From Helopsaltes ochotensis (taxonomy: Eukaryota; Chordata; Aves; Passeriformes; Locustellidae), in the NCBI GenBank assembly GCA_013400155.1, contig VXBM01001003.1:162042-226041 (forward strand): a DNA stretch of 64,000 nt. Reading direction: 5' to 3'. Both the position numbers and the translations under genes were made by a program. How positions within the stretch are numbered: position 1 is the first letter of the stretch; every line of letters starts with the position of its first letter. Of the stretch, positions 12,128 to 25,657 are shown one piece after another. The notes below the pieces were generated by a model. The model searched no databases. It was not told the DNA's origin and saw only the letters and a list, made by a program, of their open reading frames with translations.

Positions 12128-13939
12128 AATTCAGTGACTATAACTGATATGACTACATACTACCTGTATCACTACAAACTGGATTACAGAAGCATCTTTT
12201 TGTTTCCTTGTTGTGAGGTGCTGGCTCTACTGTTACTGTTGTTTCCTTATTGTTCAGTTGCCATCCAAAGATCTAAAAAAAAGATCTAAAAAAGATCTGA
12301 TTTCATGGGAGACAAACAAACAGAAAAAAAAAACTTACAAAGGAAAGAAAAGCCAATTTTCTATGGCCAACATCATGTGTGGCAAAAAATTACACTAATT
12401 TTGGAAGTTTGTAATAAAAGCATTCCAATTTTAAGTTCTATTTTTTTCTTTCCTATTTCTGCATGAAAGATTAAAATATACAACTACTTCCCTAATTAGA
12501 AATCAAAAATATTAAAAAAGATATGTGAAAATAATACATTACAGAATCAAATTTTGAGAAGTTAATTTTTCTTCCCTTCTTGAGTTTCAGCTTGGAGCAC
12601 TTTTGTACTTTTCTTACCAGCATAGTAGAAATATACTCGGGAAAAAGGATGATTTCAGAGGGCAGGGACAATTCCAGGACAAGAGAAAGAAGGCTGTGTA
12701 CACATCCTTGACAAACTGAATAAAGAATAAAGGCACTACACCAAAAATTAAGATTTTAAAGGAATTGACTCAAGTCCCTTCAACCTTTCCCTTACATATG
12801 AACACTACCTTTTAAATGACAGGAAAATTGCTAGCTCTCTACTTTAAAACCCTCAGACTAACAAGCCACAACAGCAGCAACAGGAAATGTGAATATTGGT
12901 CCAGCCTGAGCTGCAGGAATAAGATCTGAAAGACTATGATTCTTTGGCTCTGGTACACATGAACATTGACCTTTATCAAATGTTCAATAAAGCTGTGCTT
13001 TATTGGCCAGCACATAAATGGCACAACTGGGTGAACAGGACCCTGTACAGGAAGAGAAATGAGTTGTTGTTTCCCCCTTTCTCCATGCTAAAATTCTCCC
13101 TCCACACCGCGGAAATTCCACGTCTTGCCTTAAGGAGTCAGAAAAGAAAAAAGGGAAGAAAAAAAAAAAAGAAATTCTTCCTTTTTAGCGCATTTGATAT
13201 GTGAGAAATCAATATTCAGCCATGGACTGCATCTGATCTGCAACCTCAAACCTAATAATCCACTCTTGATACTTCAACCACGATTTTAGTACAGGAAGGC
13301 CAAGCTTAGCCCTAGCACCAGATACTGTGTCAACCTGGAATGCCAATATGGTGATATGAATTCAGTCATCTAACCAACAAAGGTGGGAGATGAAGCATCA
13401 TGGAGCTTGTCTTGAATTTGAAGTACCCAATACAAATTTTTAGGCAAATTCATAATTAAATTCTTCATCTTTCCATACACAGTAAACACGTGAAAGCAAT
13501 AAAGCAGCTCCCATCCCCTGCTTCCCAGAGATTTTCACACTAAACTATATCAAGTTCTTATATTGTGAAATATATAAAGTTCCAGCTGTGTGGAGTGAGT
13601 GGATTATTACACTTTAATGCAGCAAGAAATGCCCACAGGAGGGATCTACATGCTGCACTTTGTAAAGTCAACGTCTTCATCCCTCCCTGCCTGCCAACAG
13701 CCCAGAATGTTCTGTCGCTATACAAAGGTGGCTAAATGTTTCAATAGGAAGTGTTTCTTCAGTACTCGGGAGGGAGATGGAATAGCTGAATATTTAAAAA
13801 TTGCAAGATATGAAGATATATTAGAAATTAAAGTTATCCTTAGTGAACTGACCACAGGCATGGGTACAAGAAATGCTATGGCTGGGGACAAGGCTGATTC
13901 AAGGTATGTTTGCTACTAAAGACTAAAGGAAGAAATGCA
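12128..13939. other. Unassigned non-coding DNA with a small tandem repeat
   Basis: AAGATCTAAAAA-type units repeat about three times at 12267-12299. Otherwise this is AT-rich sequence in which I see no gene. Confidence 0.45.
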
Positions 13940-14098
13940 GAGTCACAGAATGGTTGGAAGGGACCTTCAAGCTCATCTTGTTCCGACCCCTGCCATGGGC
14001 AGGGACACTTCTCACCAGACCATAGTACTCAAAGCCCAATCCAACCTTGAACACTTCCAGGGATGGGGCAGCCACAACTTCCCACACCATATTTCTAC
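13940..14098 (-). mobile_element. CR1 LINE 3' fragment, antisense
   Basis: The plus strand reads GAGTCACAGAATGGTTGGAA, then CCTGCCATGGGCAGGGACAC, CCAATCCAACCTTGAACACT and TCCAGGGATGGGGCAGCCAC. This is the canonical reverse complement of a CR1 3' end. The copy is short and 5'-truncated. Confidence 0.92.
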
Positions 14099-16258
14099 CA
14101 ACACACGTGGATGCAACCAAAAATACACCTGCACAAAACTATACACCCACGAGGACTTATATAATGTGAGTGCAGGAGAATTCTTTATGTCATTTCCAGG
14201 TTTGTTGCTTTTTCGATGACATCTAATGGCAAAATCTAAATGTTCTGAAGACCATGTTCCTGTTGTTTATGAGCATGGCTAGCAATCCCCATGATAGAAG
14301 TGATAATATTAGGGTTTTGTTCCACAGCTGAGCCACAGTGTCTGAAAATATCCCAAGTGCTTCCCCAAAGCATAGAGAAAATGTGAATGAAGACTTGTAT
14401 AAACATGACAAATGTATGTCAACAATGAAAAGCAGACACTGCAGTTTGAAGAATTTTTTTTTTTTTTTGTCATTTGTGCTGAAAATTTTTCAACCTTCAG
14501 CCAGTTGTTAGGCTATAGTTTCATCTCTCACTTCACCAAGCCTTGGTTCTTGCCACTGGGAGAGCAGCCCTTTGAATTGTGGCTCACATACAACCCCTTA
14601 AAAGGGCAACTTCAAGTTTAATGACCTTGACAAAAATGAACAATGTTGAAACAAGTTATAGAAAAAAAAAAAAGTTGGAAATCAAAGTACATCTCTACTA
14701 AAGCCTGGGCTCCTGCAGCAAGCCTTGTCAGTACCAGACTCTCTGCCTTTCTCTATAAGAATTGTTCAAAACCAGCATAAATCTCACAAAGGTGAATATT
14801 GTTCCAGAATCACACGGAATATTTCTTGCTTTGGACTTTTTTTAAGGTGCCCTTAATAGGCATTCATGTCACTATTTGAATTAAAGAGCATTGAAAGCAA
14901 ATATTTCTTACAGACAGAACAGTGAGACTCATGTCAACCCCTTGCTGCCTGTAGAAGGTCAATGTGGAATTCTACTGAAAAATTCCTCTCTTATACACAT
15001 AAGAGCTTTTATTCCACAGAGTTCAAGCAGATTAGAAGAGCTGTCCAACAAACTATGTTTTTCATCATCATTAGCTGATCTCCAAGGTGTCGTGTGGTTG
15101 TCTGATGATACTGAAGACTAAAATGTTTCAGATATTCTTGGACAGAAAATATAATGTATATGCATGGGGTTGATTGCCAGATGTCTCTGAAGATACATAT
15201 TTTACTGTTCTGTATAATTTGGAGGTTCTAGGGTTTATGTACAGAAATACCACATTTTCATAATTCATCTGAGAAGAAATTAAATCAATATCTGCTCATT
15301 GCCTCTGAGTATAGAGTGACTTTTCATACAGCTTGGGGTAACTGCTCAAAGAATTAAATAGCCACGTTTCCAAACAAATGAAACTATAAAAAGGTTTAAA
15401 TCCCCAGTGAATGCTAAAAGAATTTTCCTATTATGAGTTCTGCCTGTTTTCCTCAGTCACTTCAGCCAGGGTAATTGGTCATGAGACAGAGACTCGCTAC
15501 AAGCATCATTTTTATTCACTAAACAGCAGTGGATGTTCTAGTCACTAAACATTTTCATGAAATGACCTATCTGTTCAGCTCTTGAATCTTTCCACTATTT
15601 GTCTCTTGGCTAGATCTGGAGGAACCATGATCAGCTCTTCCAATCTGTGATTGCAGGGGTCCCTGTATTCTTTCCAAAACTTCATTTCACAGTCTCACTC
15701 CTGCATAGATATTTGTTCAATACAAAATAGCCTGGCACTCTGCTCCTGTTTCAAGGTGAAAGAATGTTTTCATGTACACTGGGCAACCTTGTGATTTTGT
15801 TGTGGTCTGCATTTGTTTCTGTGTTGAGACAGCTTTTATTTTCTTTGTGTTTTTATTCCCTTTACAGAAAAAACAAAACCAAACCCACCCCAAATCCACA
15901 GAATCAATACAACTCACTTGACCCAATGGCTACAATTAAAGCTCACATCCCAGCAGATCACTTTCACACACTGTTTTTCTCATGCTATTTCAAATACTTC
16001 TTTTCCTCCAGCACACAAGGCAATTTGTACTTCAGCAGCCTGCAGGTATTGAACTGGTTTCTGTAAAGGCTCACCAACCATTCCTACTTCATGCCACAAG
16101 TGGTCTTGTTTAGCTCATATGTAACAAAAGAGCTTTGGAATTGGCAAAGTGGAAATCTGGCTGATGATCTTGACAAATGACTACAAACCCACACTTATCC
16201 TTACTGCAGTCTCATGAGTTTTGTCTAGGCCTGAAATCTCTCCTTGAATGCTTTTGGA

Positions 16259-16260
<2 letters not shown>
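14099..16260. other. Unassigned non-coding DNA
   Basis: AT-rich sequence with A and T homopolymers, for example near 14455-14468 and 14661-14673. No recognisable gene or repeat family is seen. Confidence 0.45.
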
Positions 16261-16299
<39 letters not shown>

Positions 16300-16432
16300 N
16301 NNNNNNNNNNNNNNNNNNNNNNNNNNNNNNNNNNNNNNNNNNNNNNNNNNNNNNNNNNNNNNNNNNNNNNNNNNNNNNNNNNNNNNNNNNNNNNNNNNNN
16401 NNNNNNNNNNNNNNNNNNNNNNNNNNNNNNNN
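16261..16432. other. Poly(T) run running into an assembly gap
   Basis: Thirty-nine T residues at 16261-16299 are followed by 133 N at 16300-16432. The open frames reported across this gap are meaningless. A homopolymer at a contig edge is a usual cause of assembly breaks, so the true length and content are unknown. Confidence 0.95.
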
Positions 16433-16523
16433 CACTAATAGCACTGATTACAGATTGAAAAGAGAAGTCTTTCCAAATCTTTACTGCTTTGATCAAGGAT
16501 TATCACTTTTCTAAGCCTTCCTA

Positions 16524-16862
16524 GAACCACAGAAAGAGCTGGAAGGGACCCACAAGGATCATTAAGTCATTAAGTCCAACTCTTGGCCTGAAACAGGACA
16601 CCCCAACAATCCCACAGAGTGAGAGTGTTCCCAATGCCTGAGAGTGTTGCCCAAAAGTTTCTTGAACTTCAGCAGGCTTGGTGCTGTGACCACTTCCCTG
16701 GGGAGCCTCTTCCAAGCACTCTCTGGGTGAAGAACCTTTTCTTAATATTCAACCTAAACCTGCTCTGACACAGCTCCAGTCATTCCCTCAGGTCCTGTCA
16801 CTGTCACCACAGAGAGGAGATCGGTGCCTGCCCCTCTGCCTTCTCCCGTGAAGAAGCTGTGG
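16524..16862 (-). mobile_element. CR1 LINE 3' fragment, antisense
   Basis: The plus strand reads AGAACCACAGAAAGAGCTGG, then GGGACCCACAAGGATCATTA, CTTGGTGCTGTGACCACTTC and CCTCAGGTCCTGTCACTGTC. These are reverse-complement CR1 blocks of the same subfamily as the 2.6 and 33.0 kb copies. CATTAAGT is duplicated locally (ATCATTAAGTCATTAAGTCC), a small private mutation. Confidence 0.9.
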
Positions 16863-19524
16863 ACTGACAGGAAGCAGTATTTCTCCTTTGTGAAAGATAT
16901 ACAAAATATTGCCCACAGCTTGAGTGTTTTGGGAAACAGCCTGGACCTGGTCAGTTTATCATTTCAAAGGCAGATCTATGCTGGGATCTGCAAGCTAACT
17001 TTATCTACAATTGTAATTTTTAAACAGCTTCTGCCTGACAGCACAGCCAAAGAGCAAGGGATTTAACACAAACAAACAAACCAACAAACCAAAACTAAAT
17101 AATTATATTCAAGCATGAAAGACAATTTTTAAAATTAAATGTGTTAAATTTTAATAAAGAATGATCAGCATAGAATGGCTTAATTTTGCACTGGGTCATA
17201 GCTATACAATCTGACTAGCTCTGGTAGGAAGGAACAAAAAGCAGAACTTCATTTTTTGAAATCCTGCCAGTGGTAGTCTCTGAGCTTCATGGAAGAATTA
17301 ATACTTACTCTCTTCTCATCAGTATTGGCAGTCCCTCTAAAACAAAGTGCCACAGAATACAAAAACACTTATTAAAGCCCGGATCTTTATATTAATATGT
17401 GAAAATGTTTGTCTTTGAAAAATATATCATTACTAAAATTTTCCCAAATGTATTCAAACATCAGATAAAAAAAAAAAGTTATCAGGTAAAGTGCTTTTAA
17501 GGTTATATAAGTCAAAAATCATATTTGTTAACTTAGCTGACCCTAATATGGTAATTAACATAGAATTAATCTCTCTTGAGGAGATATAAAACATATGAAA
17601 TCAAGAAAATCTGGAATCCAGCCCAGCAAAAGGGTTATATAAAAAGGATGTACGGAACCATTTAGTCAACAACACTGCACTAATCTTTTGAAAGGAGATT
17701 CTAAATGCTAAATTTTAAAGTGATAGAATAAATGAAACCTTCAGGACTTTTTTCCTAACCCCGTGAAGCAGAATATTAATTACATCTTCAGAATGAGATA
17801 ATTTCATATGCATAAACATGGCTCACGGGTTAACCATCCTTTTTGCTAGAGGGTTTTGTCAGCTGGGAATATTAATTCATTTAAAGAAAAAACAAACAAA
17901 ACCAACAAGATCAAAAAACGCAGACACATGCTGTCAGTTTCATTGCAATGGCAAGAGACAAATCCGGCGTGAACATTTAGTAGCCAAATCATTGACTCAG
18001 TCTCTCTAGCAAAAAAACCTCCAGCTAAAGTCTGGAGAACAGGGACATGCTATTGGATAGAGAGATTCATAACCTGGTTTTAAAAATAAAAACAGTGCAA
18101 ATGGTCCAAGGAAGTGAAATAAATTCACCAAGAAATGAGAGCAGTGAACAAAAGAATGGTTAAGGAGTTAAAGAGTCCTCTTCAGGAGGAGCCACAGCCT
18201 CACACAGCCCGCAATCTCAAAAGCGATGAAAACTGAGGAGGTATTTGCTATTCTCTAACCTCCATAACCTCCAGGTACTTTTCTGTCAGAGAAGAGGACC
18301 TATTCCTTGTTCCTTTGCAAACTTTAAATCTTCCATTTGTTTGAGGTTCCCAAAGAGTTGAAACATGATCTTGAGACGAGCGTGAATAAACTATGCAAGG
18401 AAAACAAAGCTGAAGCCTGCAAGTGTCATGATACAGGATTGTACCACCATGAGGAATAAAATTGTGTGAGCAGCATCAAATGGGCAAGGCACCACCCAAA
18501 TGCACTTGCCTCAAGAACCTTTGGAACTCAGAGCTGTGGTTTATACAACACATTGGCAATAAACAAAAACAAAACAAACAAAAAAACCCCAACAAAAAAC
18601 AAAAAAAGAGGGCAATTTTCAAACAGGCAAACAGGAACGTGTTATTTTCTCCTGGTGCTTCAGAGGTCAAACGGCATAAAGGCAGTACAGTTCTTTCAAG
18701 TGATGTAGGGCTGCATAACTCACAACTGGTGATTTCTAATGCCCTCATTTTGTTTAGCCAAATCAGAATGGACCCATTAGACAACAGGAAGTACAAAAAA
18801 TCTGCTGGACAGAGAACCTGAATTTTCATGCCAACAGCCTAAATATAATTCCATCATTGCTCACAAAGACTAAACACATACCTGAATCCCCAAAAAGACT
18901 AAGCAAAATTATCAGAGGAACCCCTAAAGATACCTAAATATGATAAATATGTTTAATATGTTGTACCTGGATTCAAAAACTGGTAGACTTTGTAAGGAGG
19001 ACACAAAAACTGAAGCTTTATTAGGCACTAAACAATTCCCATGTCATTTTGACCCCTTATTTACCTTCAGCAAGCAACTCTTCCCCTTGCCTGTTTGTAC
19101 AGCCTTGGCACTAGGGGTCCATCATTACCAATGTTTAGCTCTCAAGGCTCAGACAGCTGAACATATTTAGTCTTATAAATAGAAAAAACATTTGCGTCAG
19201 CCACTACACTATGTTAATTCCCTAACTTGCCATATTTTCATTACTCGTTATAAAACATCCCTTTATCCCCCTTCTCCCCCCGCCCCCCATCAGGGAATGA
19301 TCTCTTGTGTAAAGGAGATAAATGTGGTTAACTGTTTAATTAATCCTCTTGTTAGATCATAGTCTCTTTCAGGGAAATACTTAAATTTGTAGAAGGTAAA
19401 GAAAGAATATCAACAAAATGGAAGCTCTCCTTTCTCAAAAAGAACCAAAAAAACCAAAACATTCAGATCTTCTGTCCAGTTATAGTCCCACTAATTGCAA
19501 TACTTCAAACGTTATTTATTTCAT
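16863..19524. other. Unassigned AT-rich non-coding DNA
   Basis: There are A/C-only stretches near 17069-17095 and 18546-18606. No exon or classified repeat is recognised. Confidence 0.45.
18546..18606 (+). repeat. A/C-only low-complexity tract
   Basis: About 60 bases are almost entirely A and C on the plus strand, made of AAACA, AACA and CCCC-type words. It is one of four such tracts in the window. Confidence 0.85.
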
Positions 19525-19702
19525 CTGCACTGGAACAGGCTTCCCAGGGAAATGGATGTCCCATCCCTGAAAGTGTCCAAGGCCAGGCTGGACTGGGCTT
19601 TGAGCAACCTGCTTTAGTGGAAGGTGTCCCTGCCCTTGGCAGCAGGGCTGGAGATAAAAGGTGTTTAAGGTCCATTCCAACCCAAACCATTTTATGATTC
19701 TC
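19525..19702 (+). mobile_element. CR1 LINE 3' fragment, sense
   Basis: The run includes CACTGGAACAGGCTTCCCAG, CCATCCCTGAAAGTGTCCAA, GGTGTTTAAGGTCCATTCCA and a terminal CATTTTATGATTCT. This is the normal sense 3' end of CR1. Only the last 180 bp or so are kept. Confidence 0.93.
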
Positions 19703-20621
19703 TTTTTTTCCCCATTTCTCAGGAGAAGCTTGCAGAAATTATGATCCTCCACCTGTTAAGTCACACTCTCACCACAGTGGATTCCCATATAAACAGAAGA
19801 AGATTCTTTGCTTCCATTACAGGACAAATTTCCCTTTGTTCTTTCTGTTCTCCCCAAATAATCTGCCACAATACAGGAATGTTACTGTAGCACTGAACAA
19901 CCTTTGCAGCAAACAAATTCAAAATGAGTGGCTTCAGTGCCCTCACTCAGAAAAGCTTTCTTTTAATTACATATATAGAGGCCATATATATTACTATGTA
20001 TACACATATATACAATATGTAGTCTTATAAGCAATGTGGTTATTTTTATTTACTGGAGAACCAGATAATCAAATAACTATCATCATATTTCACAGGGCAA
20101 TGAGGCAGTAATTAATTTGTTAAAAATTGTGCAGTGCTTTGAAAAGGTAAAGAGCTCAAAGTGCTGGGTACTATAATTAAGAAATTGCTAAATGTTGATA
20201 AACTGAAAACCAAGATTTCATATCTGAAATTGCTGCAGAGCTGTTCACCCTCCATCTCTGGATACTGTTCCTGCAGCAGCTATTGACTGCACACAGCAGT
20301 AAGCTTGAGGAGGCTTCGTTCTGAAAAACTAGCAGGTGAAATGCTGATCTTATTCAAGGCAATAAACATATTGCCCTGGCATCAGAGGGTCTCTGTCTTC
20401 AGACTATACCAGCTACTAGGAAGAAAATTAATTATCCCATCCCAGCCAAACAAGGACAGAGACTACCTTTCATGGTGTTTTGTTTTGTTTTTCAGTTTAG
20501 GCAGCAATAGGTGTTTTTAAGTAAGCAGTTTGTTTTGTTTTGTGGTTTTTTTTATTACCTCAGTAAGCTGTTTTGTTTGCACAAAATGATTGACTGCAAT
20601 CATTGGCTATGTACAGAGAGG
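19703..20621. other. Unassigned non-coding DNA with an AT microsatellite
   Basis: A short TATATA/TACATA stretch lies near 19970-20020. Nothing else is recognised. Confidence 0.45.
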
Positions 20622-20955
20622 GTTATACAATGGTTTGGTTTGGAATGGACCTTAAAAAAATCCAGTTCTGAATCCCCTGCCATGGGCAGGGTCACCTTCC
20701 ACCAGACCAGGCTGCTCAGAACCTCATCCAGCCCAGCCTTGAGTATTTCGAGGGATGGGTCGGCCACAGCTTCTCTGGGCAACCTGTGCCAGTGCCACAC
20801 CACCCTCACAGTGAATCATTTCTTCCTAATATCTAATCCAAAGCTCCTCTATTTCAGTTTGAAGCCATTGCCTCTTGGCCTATCACTACATGCTCTTGTA
20901 AAATGTTCCCCTCCATGGGCTTCAGCAACTTTTTATGGGAAAGGCAGGTATGGAA
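20622..20955 (-). mobile_element. CR1 LINE 3' fragment, antisense
   Basis: The plus strand reads TACAATGGTTTGGTTTGGAA, then CCTGCCATGGGCAGGGTCAC, GCCACAGCTTCTCTGGGCAA, TTTCTTCCTAATATCTAATC and a CCTATCACTACATGCTCTTG block. It is the canonical antisense CR1 3' end. The 173-codon frame at 20511-21032 is a non-coding passage through it. Confidence 0.93.
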
Positions 20956-22350
20956 AAAGGGTTTCTCTCCTTCTGTGCTTGGAGATCAGCTTCAATAGCT
21001 TAAAATGCCCAGAACTAGGGGAAACTCTTTAAAATTGAATGTTCATCAGAGTGTACTCATATTTCAAATCAAGATGAATATTTGCTTCAAAGCAGGTGCT
21101 GAAATTTTGGCTTTGTCTCATATTCTCTGATATCATTAGAGTCTCTTTGGCAATCAATTTGCCACAAAGTTCTGTCACCTTGCTCTGAATTGATCTACAG
21201 AGGACAGTGACCTGCAGCAAGGAGTGACTTGAAAAGGGATCAGCTTGGTTTACCACAGTAGTTAACTATTTGTACCACTAGCAGAAAAAACAGCATTGCT
21301 GTAGCTCAGATGTTGTAAAAAAAAAAAAAAAAAAGAGTGAATTCTTTACTGTTGTCTACAAGAAATCATGAAGAAATCAACCTGTCCTTACCTTGAACCA
21401 GAGATCTCAACTGATATGGTGTCTCACTAGAAAAGGCATTAAGTAAAAACACCCTTCCACTAATGAAAAAATACCAAATTAAAGGCAGTATGACTTTCCT
21501 TCTATGTTCTTCTCTCAGTACCATGTTCAAAATCTGGTCTCAGAGGTTGTGTACAAAGGATTTATATAGTGAACCTGTTTGAAACACCTATAAAAACAAA
21601 ATCTGCTTTTTCAGGCAAAACTTGTTACTGAGGTCAAGGTGGATGCATAGCAGCTCAAATCCATTTGCAGTCTAACCTGATTTTGAAGGCAAAAAAACCA
21701 GGGTAGAGAGAGTACAGGTTAATAGTGCAAACTCATGCCTAAATCCATACAAGCAAAGCTTCAGGGGATTAGACTTTTCTACCCACATCATCTTCCAAAT
21801 CACTCTGCTTTGTTTTGTGGTGAGTCTTCATGCTGTCTGTCAAATCTGGAGCTGGCACCACTGGATTGATTGCTCCCAAAACATTTCCCTACATTTCTAG
21901 CAAAATTAAACAAATTTAAGCAACAGCTCAGTTTGCTTTCAAAAATATATACAGATCCCCCACTTTATTTGATTTTGTGGTAGTAGTCAAAAGATCTGCA
22001 GCCTCTTCCCAATCACACAAATAAATCATTGAGCTGAAAAGCAGCACTTGAAGCATTATGGTTTAACAGTCACTTCTGGTATTACAAGCATGGTGAGCAC
22101 CCATGGAGCTTGGGTAGATGGAAAGCCAAGATTCTTCAAGGCTCAATATAACAGTAGGGAGTTTGCTGCATAAAGAAGAAACTTCCACCTTGCACGCATA
22201 GGGTAGGCAAAAAATAGAACTGGTTTGCTTATCACAAACCTCTTTTATGTTGGGAGAAAGCCACTAACAACTACAAAAATTAAATTAAATTAATCAATCC
22301 TTTGTCCAAAGAGATTTGGCCACATAAGACTGAAGAAACACTATGAAATG
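20956..22350. other. Unassigned non-coding DNA
   Basis: There is a poly(A) run near 21318-21335. I see no gene or classified repeat. Confidence 0.45.
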
Positions 22351-22461
22351 CAAAAAAAAAAAAAACTAAAACAAAAAACCAAACCAAAACCAAAACCAAA
22401 AACCAAAAAACAAACTAACAAACAACAAAAAAAAAACAACACTAACCCAAAAAACCCCCAC
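22351..22461 (+). repeat. A/C-only low-complexity tract
   Basis: About 110 bases consist almost only of A and C on the plus strand, starting with a 13-A run and grading into CCAAAAC-type words and a final C run. It probably arose by slippage from a homopolymer. Confidence 0.9.
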
Positions 22462-25359
22462 TATTCCTCATTTTTGGTCAGCTATCAGGATAAAATGGAC
22501 TAACCTGAGCAGAGCGAGACAAGGTAATGTCTCAAAATAACATAATTTAACCTGACACCATGGTGCCTTTGGAGATACAGGGTGGAAAGGCCCAGAATCT
22601 GCAGAAAAACAGCAGCGTGGAGAAGTCATTCCTTATGTTCGAAATGTCCAGATAAAACAGAAGAAACTGGGTTATGAATGTTCCCCACAGCATTATGAAG
22701 ACATTTGAAGTACAGAAAATAATCAGTGGGTTTGTTGTGGTTTTTTTTCACCCAGTTCATATACTACTGGAGGTATCCTATGTTTCTTTTTCAGATTTTC
22801 TCTGGAACTTTCTTGTCTCAGTGCACTACAAAGGCAGGAGTCTGTTTTAAAGCTACATATGTTCATATTCGTGTTATAGTTCCAAGACAGAATTATCATC
22901 ATCAACTTCACTTGATAAAGGTTGCTATCAGTTCTTAACCAGTCTAATTAAGGCTGCTTTTTCCTGAGTGGAAAGATCACAGTAAAAAAAAATAAACTTC
23001 TAGCACCTACGCCTCATCTCCCAAGTTTTTGTATAGTTTTGAGAAGCACACAATGCTGTGTAGCACTTCATGTACTTGGAAAACTTGGAGATGTTGCAGG
23101 AGAAATATTGGCTGAAGCACAATAAAAGATGATAAACTATCTACCTGGGTATGGCTATCACAATAAAAAGAAAATTCAGTGCAGGTTTGTGGATTCAAGG
23201 TGACACTTTTACAAAATATAATCATATATTGTGTCCATCTCTTTTCCTCGGAAACCCTTACCAGCCCATCTCTAGGCATTCAAAGACCTGCAGATGAAAG
23301 AACAAACAGATCCAAGACAGTGAATAACTGATCCCTCTTCTCCATTCGACACCAAATGTAGTAATGAGACCTTCCTTGGAAAATAAACAAGCTACATAAT
23401 TAGTCTGCTATGCAGAGTCTCTTATATTCCTCATTTCAAGCAACATCAATCACTCGCATCCCACGTTATTTCCACTCAAGCACAGCATCCTTCTTACTGC
23501 TATCACAGAGCATTAGTTCTGTGAGAAATGCCAAATCACATAAGCAAAGTAGAATAGAATATTGTTTACAACACTGTATGGAATCCCATCATGTTTTATA
23601 TTTTCTGCCTAAATTATATATATATACACATGTTTCCACTCACATTTGAGCCTTGGCAGGCTCAGAGTGATGCTTTACTAGCTCAGTTAAGGCATCAGTT
23701 CACTCTTACAAAATGCTCATGTAACTCCCTAGTGAACAAGTCAGATGCTGGAAAATAGCTTCCAGATCACAACAGCACAAGCCAAGCAACACAGCACCCT
23801 TTATACAAGCTGACTATTAAAGGATAAAAGAGAAGAAAGGGAAGGGAAGGAAAGGAAAGATGTAATCTGGAACTTTAGGGGACTGCACACCATTTATCTA
23901 TCACCATCTCCTGGCTGGCTTGCTGGCTGATGACAAGAGCTACAGATGGAAAAGGTGGGAGGGAGTTAAACGGAAAGCTGTCCAGCTTTTCAGACTGTCA
24001 ACAGCTCTTCTCTGTTATTTTTTTGTTAAGTTTTTTTTCAATTCCCCTGGGGAGAATTGTTCATAGCTTTAATTACTCTCAATTACTAAGAAAGAACATT
24101 GAAATAGAAAACAAAGACACAGCAGATCTTCTCTGCTTCTGAATTTTGTAAGGATCATGTCCCACCCAACTCCCACCAGCTTCACAGGGACCCTCAGAGA
24201 ACAGGTCAGCACAATTTAGGAACAGCTCCTTTCAGGGTTTGGCTGTCTGAAGCTCAGTTGTGAGCCAGAGGGACGAGACCCACACAGTTCCAAACTGAAG
24301 CTTCCAAACCTGTTACACTGAACTAGACCAGTGATGTTTTGTCTAGTGATCTTTTCTCCCAGGTTGAAACTCAACAATTCCCTCAGAACAGCCTGTACAA
24401 CTGAAGAAAACTCACTAGAGCTAGATTTTAAATATGACATTGTTTTTCTTCCCTAGCCTTTCCCTTCCTATCTTCAAAAGCCATCTCTGTGCAAAGCAAA
24501 CTGAAGAGAGTAATAAGGTTTGACAGAGATCTGAAGCCTAAATAATATCTCACAAAGGCATAAAGTCTCCTGAGCCTTTTGTGATAAATAAATGGGATAC
24601 TGTAAAACACAAATGAGCATCAGTGTGGCTGTGATTTCATTGTCCCAATGGGGAACCTATGCCTGGCACAGGGCCAGCCATGTAATTCAATACTGAGACA
24701 GAGCACACAAATGGACCTCGGAAGGAAGATCAATTTTAATGTAATCCCATCTACTAATCAAAAGAGACTGAGGGATTAACATTCACTAGGAAATGTCTGC
24801 TCAAAGTTGTCATAGCTCATTGATAAAGATAGCTTTGTTTTAATTAAGATACAAAATGCCGATTCCAGGTCTAAATTTAGCTGCAAATAATCAGTTATTG
24901 ATGATGTGTCTGGCTGAATTGTTTTAACCTCTCTAGAATAATTTTTTAACTAAATCAGTCAGTGTGGGTTGATTTTTCTTACTGCATGGAGACCACATTC
25001 CCATACTGTCTTCATGCTCCTGGCATGAGTTGCCCACAGTTTCCTGTTTTCCCAATATTCATTGTTAGTCCCATGCTAAGCCTGACTCAAGATTTTCCAT
25101 CCACCCCTGTCTATCCACCTGCAAGGCTGTATCCTGTTTTATCCAGCCTATGCACCATGCTGAAAGCAGCAAGTCGATCTGCATGCCTCAAAAGGCCAGA
25201 TGACGTCTCAAAAACCCAAGTAAGATGCTCCAAAAATAGTTCTCTCCTGCATTATCTCATCAGAGAGAGCAGAAAACACCATGCCTGGTCTAGGCTGGGT
25301 GAGTTTTCCAAAATAAGCAGCACTGACTTGCTTGCATCAGCAATAATACAGGACCTAAG
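22462..25359. other. Unassigned non-coding DNA
   Basis: A TA microsatellite lies near 23608-23626 and a GGAAG-type purine repeat at about 23836-23862. The 187-codon frame that starts at 24962 runs into CR1 sequence at its 3' end and shows no domain I recognise, so I treat it as chance. Confidence 0.45.
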
Positions 25360-25575
25360 CAGTGACCGTCCCCCTGTGCTGGGCACTGTTAGGCCACACC
25401 TTGAATCCTGTGTTCAGTATCAGACCTCTTGTGACAAGAAGGACATTGAGGTGCTGGACCATGTCCAGAGAAGGGAACAGAGCTGGGGAAGGGACAGGAG
25501 CACAAGTCTGGTGAGGAGCAGCTGAGGGACCTGAGGGTGTTTAGCCTGGGAAAGGACACTCAGGGGTCTCACCAG
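25360..25575 (+). mobile_element. CR1 LINE internal fragment, sense (C-terminal ORF2)
   Basis: The translated plus strand includes VRPHLESCVQYQT followed by KKDIEVLDHVQRRE, a recognisable decayed version of the CR1 reverse transcriptase C-terminal region. The downstream DNA contains AGCTGAGGGACCTGAGGGTG and TTTAGCCTGGGAAAGGA. The copy stops at about 25575, without a 3' tail, near the possible LTR. It may be interrupted or simply broken. Confidence 0.85.
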
Positions 25576-25657
25576 TCAGGATATTATCCTCACTCAAACA
25601 AGTCTGCACAGTTTTGCTGCAAATCACACACAACAAACTCTGGCCTCTGCAAGATCA

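Noticed and set aside
16177..16514. Open frames across the N gap
   Set aside because: They consist of poly(T)/poly(A) translation and unknown residues.
24962..25525. 187-codon open frame, the longest in the window
   Set aside because: Its 3' third is CR1 ORF2 sequence and the rest shows no domain or splice evidence.
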